Position numbers and translations under genes: made by a program. The notes under the pieces were generated by a model. That model made no database searches. It saw only the letters and a list, made by a program, of their open reading frames with translations, and was not told where the DNA came from. Below, one piece after another: positions 1 to 10,287 of a stretch of 64,000 bases of DNA (the stretch's first letter is position 1; each line of letters begins with the position of its first letter). The DNA is from Hypericum androsaemum (lineage: Eukaryota > Streptophyta > Magnoliopsida > Malpighiales > Hypericaceae), in assembly GCA_963995505.1 (NCBI GenBank), contig OZ023192.1, positions 9,345,001-9,409,000 of the forward strand, read 5' to 3'.

Positions 1-230
1 GCATATGAGAAAGTGGTCTTACTTCACTAAACCAAGACGACCAATAACTTTGTTGCACCGATTCCCTCTAAGGAGCCAACACCTTCTGCATCTCAGTTGA
101 TGCAGGGAGGAACTCATCTACTTCGGCTTCCTCCAAAGAGCCGGCTAAGACAGGCATCGTCCCGATAGAGTCCTATGCCTCATATGTTGCTCGAAAGAGC
201 TATGAAGAGTTCTATAGACCCATCATTCAT

Positions 231-1130
231 TTGGAAACATATGTCACCTTCGTCCCTCAGAAGTGCAATGAGGAGTCCAAAAAATACTACGAGGAGTCCA
301 AAAAACACTATGAGGAGTTTGTTGTTAGGCATGCAGAAGAAGCGCTACCCATCCGACCAACCTTCGTGCAACCATCGACCGGTCACATGCCTTTCGCCAC
401 GACTCTGCCATCGTCAGGTGTGTTCGGTTGTGGTCAACTGCCCGAAACTCCTATGTATCCCTCGTTCCAAACAACTCCTTATATGGGGATGGGTACACGA
501 GGAGTGAACCACTCTGGACACTATGAGACTGCAAGGACGGGGGCTAGCAATCTCCAAGTGGAATCGAGCTGGTACCAATCGGCCCTGACCCAAGACTCGT
601 CATACCAATCTAGGGTCTCGGCCGACCAAAGCTCTTTCAAAAGGAGGGATGTCTGTATGAATCCTTTGTTCGACTCAAGGATTTCCAATCCTACCCCGAC
701 CTCCCAAGTCATGCATCAAGCGTGGATGGGCCTGGACGAGGAGGACAACCGCCATCCTATCAACTGACAAGAAGAGCTTGATGAGGATGATGAGCTCGAT
801 GAGGATGACATCAACCGATAAGAAGAGCTCGATGAGGATGACGAGCTCAATGAGGATGATATAAACTGACAAGGAGAGCTCGATAAGGACGATGTCAACC
901 GACAAGGAGAGCTCGATGAGGATGACGTTAACCGATAAGGAGAGCTCGATGAGGATGACATCAACTGACAAGGAGAGCTCGATGAGGATGATGTCAATCG
1001 ACAAGGGAAGTTCGATCAGGACGATGTCAAACGTCAGCTGGCATTTAGATCTACCCAACAATAAGGGACAGAAGGACAATTTAAACTTTCTTATTTTGAG
1101 GGCTTGGACTCATATCAACACCACATGAGA
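231..1130 (+). pseudogene. Broken retrotransposon ORF with acidic 11-residue repeats
   Basis: An open frame from 231 to 767 (178 codons) reads on in the same frame through a tandem repeat encoding RQGELDEDDVN-like 11-residue units, but is interrupted by stops inside the repeat. Five of seven units carry a stop exactly at the Arg-Gln pair: TGA where CGA stands in other units, or TAA where CAA stands. Every stop is thus a C-to-T change, as expected from deamination in a methylated, silenced element. I do not recognise the protein; by position it may be a gag-like or element-specific ORF. The long reverse-strand ORFs here are shadows of the repeat. Confidence 0.5.
765..1031 (+). repeat. Tandem repeat, 33-bp and 51-bp units, in-frame coding
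   Basis: Seven units can be read: two of 51 bp, then five of 33 bp, which account exactly for the 267 bp. The core unit reads approximately CGACAAGGAGAGCTCGATGA followed by GGATGACGTTAAC. The 51-bp units contain an extra 18-bp copy of the GAGCTCGATGAGGATGAC part. Both lengths are multiples of three and keep the same reading frame, so the array expanded under coding constraint before the stops appeared. Confidence 0.9.
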
Positions 1131-1200
1131 CAACCGTCAACCGACACCCATGTTGGTGCTTCAATTGCTGTGGTTGGCATCCAAAAGACCAGGGAGAAGG

Positions 1201-1610
1201 AAGGCCCCAACCAAAGGAAGGATTTGGGGGGCAAGGACGGCCGAATCCTAAGAAGGCAATGGCTGACCCTAAGACCCGGTAGGTAAGATTCGAGAGGCAA
1301 AGACGACAGCCCGATAACGGCGTCCCAAAAGCTCAGAAGTTCTTTCGTCCTAGGGAAGCTGATGGCCCAAAAAAAACACAGGCCGACTCCAAGACCCGGT
1401 GGACAAGACTCGAGGGGCAAGGAAGGCCACCCGATAATGGCATCCCAAAAGCTCAGAACTCCTTTTGTATGAGGAAAGCCGATGGTCCTAAGCGAGAGAA
1501 GGTTAACCTCAATACCTGAGGAGCAAGACTCTGGGGTCAAGGACGGCCGCCCGATAGCGGCATCCCAAGGACTTGAAAGTTTTGTCCAAGGGGAGCCGAT
1601 GAAGCATGGA
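1201..1610 (+). repeat. Tandem repeat with 120-bp period
   Basis: Three copies start at 1261, 1381 and 1501. The AAGACCCGGT block at 1271 and 1391, and its variant at 1511, are spaced exactly 120 bp. Each copy contains a GACTCGAGGGGCAAGG-like block, a CCCGATA-CGGC block and a CATCCCAAAAGCTCAGAA block. A partial earlier copy is visible around 1205-1260 (GGGGGGCAAGGACGGCCG). The period is a multiple of three, like the 33-bp array just upstream, but stops interrupt the frame. It belongs to the retrotransposon internal region. Confidence 0.85.
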
Positions 1611-1988
1611 GGATCAGTCATCCTCGTATCAAGGTAGACCTTCAAGATGAGTCTGAGTCATGCAGGTGTGCCTTCAATCGGCTTGGAGATAAGAGGGTCT
1701 TCCCTGAGCAACTAACACAAGACATCCTCACTAGGACCTTAGGCGTCCCCTTGAGAGGAAGGTCCAGAAGCGGAAGCAAGTCGTCAAAGACCTTGAAATA
1801 TAACTTGCAGAGCAAAGGGTAAAGTTGGAGGAGCAAAATGCCCTCCTAGCTCATCCGCGAGTTAGAAACCTACTGGACTGTACTCAAGGTCGGGCCAAGG
1901 GGTTGCAGCTTTTAAAATAACCAATGGGAAGGATCTCAAGCACATCAATGAGATTCAACCTAAGCCACCCGCTGACCTTTGTTGGAAG

Positions 1989-2429
1989 TTGATCCGCAAG
2001 TGGGTACCCAAGATCAGGAGTGAGGTCTATCCTAAAGAAGATGTCCAGCGAGAGGCCGTACCCAACCAAAAGGAGAAGGAGGTCTCAGTCAACCTTGAGA
2101 TGGGGTACATCAAGTTTTGGGACTTCCCAAGCAAGGTGACAATCAATATGGCACTGATTATCCTTGGGTCAGAACCTACTCAACCGAGCCACTCCAAGAG
2201 TGATGTGATAAAAGAGGACTTTGCTGGCCCTCAAGTAAGAGAGACACCTTCAGCCATACTTATGGTGGAGGACTTTGGTGGCAGCGTCATCATCGCAAAG
2301 TCAACCCGAAGGGGATGCGAGCATTTAAAGCTCATTCTTGTCACGGCCCAAATCAGTATGGAGTCGGTCAAGAGAGTTATGGATAACAGAATTGTGAACG
2401 TGTCTCCTCACTCACTTCCCAAGAGGTAA
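1989..2429 (+). CDS. Unrecognised retrotransposon-internal ORF, 146 aa
   Basis: An uninterrupted 146-codon frame lies between the 120-bp repeats and the LTR. The product is mixed and hydrophilic with a basic/acidic N-terminal half (about residues 1-35) and a more hydrophobic middle. I see no zinc knuckle, D-[ST]-G protease motif or YxDD motif. Its position, upstream of the polypurine tract on the same strand, makes it part of the retroelement rather than a host gene. The homologous strand region of the inverted relative at 60588-63029 does not extend this far, so it gives no support. It could be a chance frame in decayed sequence. Confidence 0.35.
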   Translation: MIRKWVPKIRSEVYPKEDVQREAVPNQKEKEVSVNLEMGYIKFWDFPSKVTINMALIILGSEPTQPSHSKSDVIKEDFAGPQVRETPSAILMVEDFGGSVIIAKSTRRGCEHLKLILVTAQISMESVKRVMDNRIVNVSPHSLPKR

Positions 2430-2965
2430 AGTAAGGGGAATGAGATGCTGACCTCGATCGGCACAGTCATGACCAATTTTGTCAGGAAATGACGAGGTTC
2501 GATCTGTTCTGGTCATGTAGTCCTATCTTCCATCCGTCGATGTCTAATTCAATAAAAATTAGATGGAAAATTGGAGATTGTATTGGTCGATGCACATCTA
2601 TTCGTGTCGGCCGTATGCTACATTGAAGCGGTCTTCTACGATGGACTCATAGTGCCAAAAAGGGTGGTCTGGAGTAGCATGGATGATTGGTTTGCCCGGT
2701 ATGCGAGCTCGGTCGAGCAAAACATTCCTTCATTTTGACGATCGATTACTGTCATACCCGAAGAGCAAACCCTCTGTCTTACTTGCAAGGAGTAAGGCGA
2801 TACGAAAGGTGACAAGGTAATTGGAGGTCTGTGCCTTGTCACCATCCGAGTTGGCCAGGTACGTCTGCTGAGGTGAAGGACTCTTTGACACAACAAGTTC
2901 ATCAAGACAAGGTGATTTTTAAGGACCACGTTAATGTTTCTCACCTGACAGTACCAAAACATTAA

Positions 2966-2979
2966 CGTGCGGGGGGCAT
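2966..2979 (+). other. Polypurine tract of the first LTR element
   Basis: GTGCGGGGGGCAT lies immediately before the LTR start TGTTGAAG. This is the usual position and composition of the plus-strand primer of LTR retrotransposons, and it sets the + orientation of the element. Confidence 0.75.
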
Positions 2980-3188
2980 TGTTGAAGTGTAAAAATAGCG
3001 TTCTGGGTTGTTGAGAAGATGGTCATGTTCGCGTTCGAAGAGCAAGTGAGGTTCGGATTTGTAGTTCGGTATATCTGGGTTTGATAACATCCTCCACTCT
3101 GGGCTTCAGTTTGGGCCCAACGTGTTTCGCCTCCCGCTACGTGCTTATAGGCGGGAGGCCGAAGGCGGGAGGCTATGAAGGTGGGAGG

Positions 3189-3380
3189 ACGAGTGGCCCA
3201 TTAGGCTTATAGGCGGGAAGCCTCCCGACGTGTTTCGCTACGTACTTATAGGCGGGAGGACGAGTGGCCCATTAGGCTTATAGGCGAGAAGCCTCTCGAT
3301 GTGTTTCGCTATGTGCTTATAGGCAGGAGGACGAGTGGCCCATTAGGCTTATAGGCGGGAAGCTTCCCAAAGTGCTTTAC
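3189..3380 (+). repeat. 71-bp tandem repeat within the LTR
   Basis: The block ACGAGTGGCCCATTAGGC starts at 3189, 3260 and 3331, exactly 71 bp apart. Each is followed by TTATAGGCGGGAAG-type sequence and, in the first two, by a GTGTTTCGCTA block. The GGCGGGAGG/GGCGGGAAG words continue in looser form to about 3660, suggesting older expansions of the same unit in U3. Confidence 0.9.
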
Positions 3381-3965
3381 TTCGGGCTCGAAGGCAGAAG
3401 GACGTATGGCCCATTGAGCTGCTCGGTCGACTTTGAGAATAGAGGCGGTAGGTACCGACTTATCTGTGAAGGCAAGAAGGCAAGGATCCACTTGATCCTT
3501 ATAGGCGGGAAGCGATTCCCAGGCGGGAAGCCCATTTGGCCTCCGTATGCGGGAAGTGAGGCTTCTGTTGTGGGCCTCAAAGCGGGAAGCAGGTCCACTT
3601 TGGTTATGAAGGCATCAGCTTAGGCCCGTTTTGAGTTTGCTTTGGGCTTAAAGGCGGCAAATTGTTTGGACGATGACGGGCTTAAGACGAGATCTTACAT
3701 AGAAGGTTCGTAAAGGTTGAGATGGCTTATATTTTCCTAAGTTGAGCCAGAATTCCCGAGATTCAGGCAAGACTTGGTAGGTTTTTCTTTAGGCCATGGT
3801 TGCTTGGTCGTCAGGGTTTGAAACTTCCTATTCAAAGACGGGATCTACTCATTTGAAGAAGACGGCTTACATTTTCCTATTCTAAGCCGGGATGATTTGG
3901 AAATAGTATATTCACTCGGGACGACATTTCTTGCATAGGAAGGATAGAGCTAGGTCAAGACGTGC

Positions 3966-3972
3966 TATATAA
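3966..3972 (+). promoter_or_regulatory. TATA box in LTR U3
   Basis: CTATATAAAGG lies about 190 bp before the LTR end and about 40 bp before a CA-rich stretch (ACAACACAACACAAC) typical of the transcript start region of plant LTRs. Probable promoter of the retroelement. Confidence 0.6.
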
Positions 3973-4159
3973 AGGAGATTCGGGCGACGGAGAAGAGGAT
4001 CACCAACACAACACAACACAACTACTCTTTACATTACTTATCTTGTATCGCTTTTCCTTTCTGTAGCCTAGCGTAGCCCGCAGCCCTAGCATAGCTTTAT
4101 ACCGAACTTGAGAAGACCACTCTGTATCCGTCTCAGGTTCTTGTTCTCTTTTCCCAACA

Positions 4160-5414
4160 ATAGGTCGTCGACCATAATTTTTTGCACTATAGAAAAATTA
4201 TCACTTAAAGAAAATCATTAACTTATATAAAGATGTTTCTAAAAAAAACATATAAAGAAAAACAACATGCAATTTGTCATAGTCATCTATTTTCCATAGT
4301 TTTAAAATACGAGTTTTGGTACGATCCAAAATTTTTACGTTTTTCAGTTTGTTATCGATTAATATAGACCAAGTTTCTTATCATATCATAAATCTATCAA
4401 ATGATCACGACGAGAAGCTGTCTGTTTTATCATCTATGTCAAACGAACCAAAAATAAGTATTAATAATAGACCAAAAAGCATAAAATTAAGAGATTAAAA
4501 AACGAACCAATAACAAGAAGTTCTCTGTCAAACAAACCAAAAATTGAAATCGAACATAATTAAAGAAGTTCTTGTTTCCAAGAACATAATTAAGTTGAAG
4601 TGTTCAACAATCTCCCCAATCACTTACGAAATCGAACAAAGCCTAAAATTAAGAGATTAAAAAATGAACCAGAGCAGAACCAGAAGCGGAGATCGGCGAG
4701 AATCCAGCGACCTTCAGACGACGCCGGCCAGTTGGAGACGACGCCGGCCCGGTGGTCGAGCTGCGGAGAGAGACAGAGAGAGTGAGCGACAGAGACAGAG
4801 AGAGTGAGAGACACAGACACAGGGGGTGGTCGAACTGGAGTGGAGACGCCGGAACAGAGAGAAGCCGGAACGGGGACGGGATCGCCGATGCCGCCTGGGA
4901 GAGAGCTTCTTGTTGATGTCGCATACAGCAAAGCTGGAGTGGCCAATTTATTTTTAGGGTTTTTTTTGGTTGGGATCAGGAGTTTGTAAGCCAATTGTTC
5001 CGGTCGAACCGGTGATTTCTGGTCGAAACGAGGCTGAAAACTGCCCGATCTGACCGAAAAATGGACGGTTCGACCGGAACCCGTTTTGACCCTAAAAACG
5101 AGCTGCTAGAGGGGATGATTCACGATCTGACTGATTGGACCGCATTTTTTAAAACTATGCTATTTTCTCCTGCTTTATTTAAAACTTGTCACACCCACGG
5201 CGCCACCCGTCCTTCTCCTCGATTCCAGTTCCCGCATACTGTTTATGGTTTGAGTGTTTTTCATGTTATATTCGATTCTACTTTTCGTATTTATATATAT
5301 ACGTGACCCTACTATTTTCAAAAAAAGTGAAGGTATCTCCATCTCTCTCATTCTCAAACATATTTTGGCTGCGTATCGATGCGAAAGCTGGTTCGTTCTT
5401 TCTAGGGTTTCCTA
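4160..5414. other. Intergenic, no gene seen
   Basis: AT-rich flank of the LTR. A short direct repeat is visible (ATTAAGAGATTAAAAAA at about 4487 and 4648). A GA-rich low-complexity tract (GAGAGACAGAGAGAGTGAG type) lies at about 4767-4830 with GC-rich ACGCCGG words around it. Sequence at 4995-5100 repeats GGTCGAACCGG/GTTCGACCGGAACC words, possibly transposon-derived. The ORFs here are short, differ between strands and show no conserved motif. Confidence 0.6.
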
Positions 5415-5774
5415 TTAGGGTTTTCTCCCCATGTAATACTTACTGTCTCTTCTTGTGACCGTCAGGTCTCCGGTTCGACAATAATACCCGCCGGGAAATC
5501 TTGACAAGGAAGACAATACGTCATCAGTTTTATCCGCTAAGGGGCTTCCGTCGGTAACCATATGCTTCACTTTTTCTTTTTTAGTTAATTCTCCCTCTCT
5601 CTTTTTAAGCTCTTCGATTTCGGAAGTAATTAGGGCAAGTTTTTGGGAATACTTGGAACTTTGAATTGATTGGAAAGAATTAGGTGCTAATTTTAACAGC
5701 TTTTTTGGCGTAGCCGTGTCTGATTCACGAATTAAGAATATAACACTTGCTTTAGTCTCTGTTTGTTGTGACAT
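5415..5774 (-). CDS. Hypothetical 119-aa ORF, unrecognised
   Basis: A 119-codon frame on the reverse strand, divergent from BUD31. The product is polar, with a probable coiled-coil stretch rich in Lys/Glu/Leu at about residues 44-68 (SEIEELKKREGELTKKEK) and an Arg-rich C-terminus. I recognise no family. No TATA box or splice signal settles whether it is expressed. It may be an exon of an unseen gene, a captured fragment or a chance ORF. Confidence 0.25.
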   Translation of the reverse strand: MSQQTETKASVIFLIRESDTATPKKLLKLAPNSFQSIQSSKYSQKLALITSEIEELKKREGELTKKEKVKHMVTDGSPLADKTDDVLSSLSRFPGGYYCRTGDLTVTRRDSKYYMGRKP

Positions 5775-6438
5775 AAGTCCTTCCGTACAATTTACGAATT
5801 AAGAATTCTCACAGACCAAGGTGTACTCAACATGAATTAGGTTTTAATAACAAAACCTTTCGCGGGAATCCATATTTCAAAAAGTTCTCAATAAATAGTA
5901 TCAACTAATCATGTATTTGATTCACCAAATACATCATTATTGTATACATCGTTATTGTAATTCGTCTATTCCCTTATCAAATGAAGAATTCCCTTAACAT
6001 ACGAAGGACGGGGGGATTAGAGGAGACGGGGGTTGCCGCCTTTCACGTGGCGTGCTCCCCATTTTGCTTATTAGTTAACCAAAACAGTAAGTGCCTGCAA
6101 TGTGCAAGCGCTTTCGGCTAGTGCAGGGGTAGGGGAGGGTGGGCGCGTTCATGTGCAACATTATTCTGTTTGTGCAAAGGTGTTGTTTTCATAGCTTGAA
6201 CCAATAGGCTGCCTAAGGAGAAACTTATTTTTGCGCCACGCTTGCTCTCTAAGTGAAAGGTGTTTTCCCCTATGATTCTCTGTAATTGCACCTTCCCCCA
6301 ATACCCTAATATAGTGTAATGGTGTCTATCTCTAATTCTGTTGTTTAGGGACATTTTTATCTTGTTGGTCCTCGCTGTAAGACGAATAGTTGATCGCGTT
6401 CATTCATTTGTTTTGCCTCCATAAATCCAGGTTTCAAG
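5775..6438 (+). promoter_or_regulatory. Upstream region of BUD31, probable 5' UTR intron acceptor
   Basis: No convincing TATA box is seen. CATAAATCCAG|GTTTCAAG just before the start codon looks like a 3' splice acceptor at 6430, implying a 5' UTR intron and a non-coding first exon somewhere upstream; the donor is not certain. No other gene is supported in this stretch. Confidence 0.35.
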
Positions 6439-7063
6439 ATGCCAAAGGTGAAGACAAACCGGACAGTGTACCCGGAGGGCTGGGAATTGATCGAGCCTAC
6501 CATTCGTGAGTTGCAAGGAAAGATGAGAGAAGGTTGGTTTCATCTAATCTCGCCATAGTTAGTGCTTCTGTGAAAAACTACTGACGTCTCTTGAGCAGCT
6601 GAGAATGATCCACATTTTGGCAAGAGAAAATGCGAGGCTTTATGGCCCATCTTCAAGATAGCTCACCAAAAGAGTCGCTACATCTTTGACCTGTATTATC
6701 GGCGGAAGGAAATATCTAAGGAGTTGTATGAGTTCTGTTTGGATCAGGGACATGCTGACCGCAATCTAATGGCAAAATGGAAGAAGGTAAAGCTCTTTGA
6801 GGTTCTCTAAATATCTGCATTTCTAATTTTCAATGTCAAAAGACAACCTAGATATTGATTGTCTGTCACTACCAAGTTGCTTATCATTGTTTCTTATGAT
6901 ATTGCAGCCGGGATACGAACGTCTTTGCTGTTTAAGATGCATACAACCACGGGATCACAATTTCAACACCACCTGTGTGTGTCGAGTGCCCAAGCATCTG
7001 AGAGAGGAGAAAGTCATAGAGTGCGTCCACTGTGGATGCAGAGGTTGTGCTAGTGGAGATTGA
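6439..7063 (+). CDS. BUD31: BUD31/G10 family pre-mRNA splicing factor
   Basis: Spliced gene of three coding exons: 6439-6532, 6599-6786 and 6908-7063, with GT-AG introns of 66 and 121 bp. The joined frame is 438 nt, giving 145 aa, the usual length of plant BUD31 homologues. The N-terminus ([20 protein letters not shown]) and the block [18 protein letters not shown] are hallmarks of the family. The C-terminal third (residues 101-141) carries nine cysteines (101, 102, 105, 117, 119, 133, 136, 138, 141) forming the zinc-binding cluster, ending [13 protein letters not shown]31 is a nuclear spliceosome component that joins the activated complex with the Prp19-associated proteins. All cysteines are present and no frame break is seen, so the gene should be functional. 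Start chosen as the conserved family start. Confidence 0.97.
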
Positions 7064-8700
7064 CCAGCGCTCTTGAAGAATTGATCTCTCAAATGCTTTA
7101 GCTTGGCCTGAATTATGTTGTTCCGAAAAACTTTAAAGCTGGGTTCTGCCAACGTGATTCGACTCTATGCTGTACTATTCCGAGCAAAGAAGTTTAAAGA
7201 AACAGAGGTACGGCATCTGCCATTTCTGCGCTCATTGGGTAAACTAAATGTCCTCAAGTTCCGCTCATATGTCTGAAGGCTAGTTATGTCCTAATATATT
7301 GTTTAAGTTGTTAATGGGTTCTAGAGCCGGTAATCGACCAGAGTTTGGGGCGTGACATTAGGCAGAAAGGAAGGGAGGACTCTCTCTTCTCTCTTGTCTA
7401 AAAACAAGAACCTTGGACATCCAAGGTAGATTTTGGAAGTAGTAGAATTTCTGCGGTCAGTCAATATTCTTCTTCTTTTAGAAATCTCATCCACTATAAC
7501 TTGTATGCTCTTTTATATCTCCATGAATTTACGGATTTCTGATTTATGAATTTTACGCCACATGGGTAGCGAGTAGTTGCAAGGTAGATTTTAGAAGTTG
7601 GAGAATTTATAGCATGGCCTCCTCCAGAGGCTCCCCCCTCCCAACCTCTCCTTTGAGCCCCGCAATCTCCGCTACCAGAACCCCGGCGGAGTAGTTGTCA
7701 ACACAGGGTGGAGGAGGAGGATTATTAAACATTTATGCCTTAATTTTCCAAATGGCCAACACCTCCTCCTCCTTAACTATAAAGTCGTCTCTTCCCGCAG
7801 AAAGACTAATTTTAAAGTCGGGGGTTTGGAATTGTGAGAATTATTCGATGCGTGTGGAACCATACTGACCATTGTTAGAATCCGACTCATGACGATTGGT
7901 CAAAATTTGATTCGTCAAATATTTGATTTGAATTTGTTAGGAAACAAATTGAATCTGGTAAAAGATTTTTAAAATTTGTCAAACCGGCGAATTCGATTCT
8001 AATTCGTCCGTAATATGTAAAAAAAAAATTATTAAATTCAGTATGTTACTCCCTTCAAAACACTATAGATACTCCTTTCCGTTCTTCAAAATTTACCCAA
8101 TCCCATCTATTTCTTTTTATTGATAATTTAATCTATATAAATTCTCTCTCAAATTTTATTAATTATCTATATTAATCATACTACTAGTCATATTGCTATT
8201 TAATTATGTCATCAAGTAGAGCAAAAAAGACATTAATGTCCAATATATGCAACTCAGGAGGTGACACTAATGTCCAATATATGCAACTCATAAAGTTCAC
8301 TAGTAGACAATTTGATAATGTTTAAAAATGTTGCTAGTGCGGAAGTCCATATTGAAAATTATGCTTAGATTATGGTAATAAATTATGCAACTTTGAAATT
8401 ATGCTTCTAACAAAATTTTTAATATAAATCCACATAACTTTGGATTAATCCAAGTCCCAAACATCAAATCAGTTTTAAAATGCAAGATATAAAAATCTCA
8501 TCTTGCTTAAGGATTGAAAGCATAATTTTTACCATACGCTGGATCAATAAATTGTGTTTTATCTAAATTGAATTTAAGATGATGGTTCATTTAACAACTT
8601 ATTAAACAAAAATTGAGATAAGAGGAATAAAATAAACACAAATATTTCTTGTAATGTTATGGTAGTATAAACCCCAACCATAACAACAAGCTTAACCCTA
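7064..8700. other. Intergenic 3' of BUD31
   Basis: Contains the BUD31 3' UTR and AT-rich spacer. 7614-7860 is less AT-rich and has short open frames, one starting ATGGCCTCCTCCAGAGG, but it is interrupted and unrecognised. A dispersed repeat occupies 7865-8030 (see separate entry). No gene is supported. Confidence 0.5.
7865..8030 (+). repeat. Dispersed repeat, copy 1
   Basis: Starts CTGACCATTGTTAGAATCC and continues with many GATTCG/AATTCG words ending near AATTCGATTCTAATTCGT. The same start and the same run of words occur at 26212-26385, 18 kb away in the same orientation. The repeat class is unknown; no terminal inverted repeats or target duplication were found. Confidence 0.6.
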
Positions 8701-9390
8701 AGAAGAATTAATTCTGATTCTGCGGCAGTGGTTCACTCTTGGATGTTGATAGTCTGAGTCAAATATGGGATTTGGGACTCAATTTTTTATTGCTACCTAC
8801 AACAATCCTCAAACTTATCCTGATTATGCTGGAGTTCATCCCTTCTATGGTCCATTTTTTTGTTTTATGGATCTTCATCATCATTCTTTTCTTTTCATTT
8901 TCTCCCTTTTTCTTCCTTGTTTTCAATTATTTTTCGGGGCTTTGCTTCAGTTTTTTGACCGGTTTTTTTTGGTACTTTGACCTATCCGCTCCCCTCTGCC
9001 AAAAAAAATTCAAATTATTTTTTTGGGTAGCAAGCACAAACTATCGGTTAATCTCACAGGGGTTAGCTAAAATGTTTATGATACAAGCGACAATTGGTTG
9101 TTTAAAGCCGTGCCACCCGAATACTCATTCTATTATCTCAAATCGTAGCGATCACATAGTCAGATTATGATTTTGAAAAGAAAGAACAACTTCTCATTAT
9201 GTGCTTTATCCAATTCTTATTACTTTTGCCCTGACATGAGCATATATAAGGATCTTGGGTTGCCATGGGTTCAAAAATTTAAGGTTGCAAATTTGAAGTG
9301 GGTGACTTGATCACATCAAACACACACTGACTCCTAAATTCAGACCTAGACTCGATCACATGCTCCAAAAAGAAACAAAAACATGTTGGA
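8701..9390. other. Low-complexity T-rich stretch, no supported gene
   Basis: Two overlapping + frames (8739-9170 and 8765-8980) run through T-rich sequence and translate into Phe/Leu/Ile-rich, low-complexity peptides. I see no conserved motif and do not call a gene. From about 9300 the sequence enters the 3' part of a reverse-strand Gypsy remnant. Confidence 0.4.
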
Positions 9391-9430
9391 CATCCCCCCA
9401 CGCTTACTGAACAAATTGTCCTCAATGTGG
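9391..9430 (-). other. Athila/Tat-type conserved internal G-rich motif
   Basis: On the reverse strand the order is CCACATTGAGGACAATTTG, then a short spacer, then TAAGCGTGGGGGGATG. The same pair occurs on + at 17956-17995 in the next element. This 'ATTGAGGACAAT ... GTGGGGGG' pair is familiar from the 3' untranslated part of Athila/Tat-lineage Gypsy elements, where it resembles an internal polypurine tract. It shows that the reverse-strand element once extended at least this far. Confidence 0.5.
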
Positions 9431-9918
9431 TGGCAAGACAAAAAAAACACAACATCACAAGACATAGAAAGAACATCACGAGCCCAAAACAAAACAAAAT
9501 AAGAAATAATGAAAGTGGACTGGTACCGTCCGGTCAATCTTGAGTAAGAGGCTGGTGGGAGAGCCTGGTGGGCATTTCTCTTTCTTTGTCTTTGTCATGC
9601 ATTGAATTATTATTTAGACAGACGAGCTCTACATAAGCTTGGTTTTTCTTTTCTCGAAACCTCCTACAATGACCATCAAAATAGGAAATCAAAATAACGA
9701 TTATGAAGCAAAGAAAAAAATATAAATAAAAATTAAATACTAAACATGCTAATTTAGAGTTGTTAGTTTGATTATTTTACTCTCCTGGCACTAAGGTGGA
9801 CGGAGGCGTCCATTGGTTGCTTGGAACTCTTCTTCATCCAGTCCTATACGAAGAAGTAGCTTGCCATTATGGACGTCCACATTTGCATGACTAGTGTGAA
9901 GGACTGGATGTCTTAGAA

Positions 9919-10287
9919 TTAGTGGGCAATTTGCATCTGTAGCAAGTCCATCACCATAAAGTCTACGGGTATGGGAGACTTGTCAACTTTGATTAGCACA
10001 TCCTCCGCCATTCCATATGGTCTCTTCATAGTGTGATCCGCAAGCTCGATCATCATAGGTGTAGGTTTGACATCCGTGAACTTAAGTTCCCTAAAAGTAA
10101 CCAAAGGAATAAGATTAACGTTGACACCAAAATCACATAAGAAATGTAGAAATCGAACACCGTAAATAGTATAAGGAACAGTGAAAGCCCCTCGATCTTT
10201 AAATTTTGGTGGTATGTCATTTGCTATTAAAGGGATCATCTTGCCATCATTGTGCTTCTTCTTCCTTGCGATATTTCCTTGAGGCAC
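9919..10287 (-). pseudogene. Gypsy (Athila/Tat-like) aspartic protease fragment
   Basis: The 122-codon frame matches the retropepsin-like region that follows gag in Athila/Tat elements: a PLIANDIPPKFKDRGAFTVPY entry, then HFLCDFGVNVNLIPL where family members have CDLGAS-NLMP, then ELADHTMKRPYGMAEDVLIK and PVDFMVMD. The catalytic D-[ST]-G reads D-F-G, so a key position has changed. It lies downstream of gag pieces on the same strand (10856-11818). No reverse transcriptase or integrase follows; about 500 bp further the element's 3' motif appears, so pol has been deleted. Confidence 0.75.

Larger units (their letters stand above)
1..2979 (+). mobile_element. Degenerate internal region of an LTR retrotransposon (3' part)
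   Basis: This stretch runs directly into a polypurine tract and an LTR (2980-4159), so it is the 3' part of the internal domain of an LTR retrotransposon on the + strand; the 5' part and 5' LTR would lie left of the window. It holds two tandem-repeat blocks and open-frame pieces broken by stops. I recognise no reverse transcriptase, integrase or protease motif, so the superfamily is not proven; the TGTTG...CAACA termini of the LTR and the G-rich tract fit Gypsy or a large non-autonomous derivative. A related element end occurs inverted at 60588-63029, sharing the sequence next to the tract and the start of the LTR. Confidence 0.75.
2980..4159 (+). mobile_element. LTR (3') of the first retrotransposon, 1180 bp
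   Basis: Begins TGTTGAAGTG directly after the polypurine tract and ends TTTTCCCAACA, so the termini form the inverted TGTTG/CAACA pair. It contains a 71-bp tandem repeat at 3189-3380 and a TATA box at 3966-3972 about 190 bp before the right end, a normal U3-R-U5 layout. Only this LTR is in the window, so I cannot compare it with its partner or test for a target duplication; a solo LTR is excluded by the adjoining internal sequence and polypurine tract. Short ORFs in the block are by-products of the repeats. Confidence 0.8.

Noticed and set aside
765..1031. Possible CRISPR-like array
   Set aside because: The units are contiguous without spacers, are in frame, and lie in a plant retrotransposon.
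675..1079. Reverse-strand Leu/Ser-rich ORFs of 93-134 codons
   Set aside because: They are shadows of the 33-bp tandem repeat on the + strand; the amino-acid runs follow the repeat period.
3309..3623. ORFs in the first LTR on both strands
   Set aside because: They fall entirely in the U3 tandem repeats and differ in frame between copies.
8739..9170. 143-codon + ORF rich in Phe/Leu, possibly a membrane protein
   Set aside because: T-rich low-complexity DNA gives such frames by chance; no conserved motif, and an overlapping second frame is equally open.
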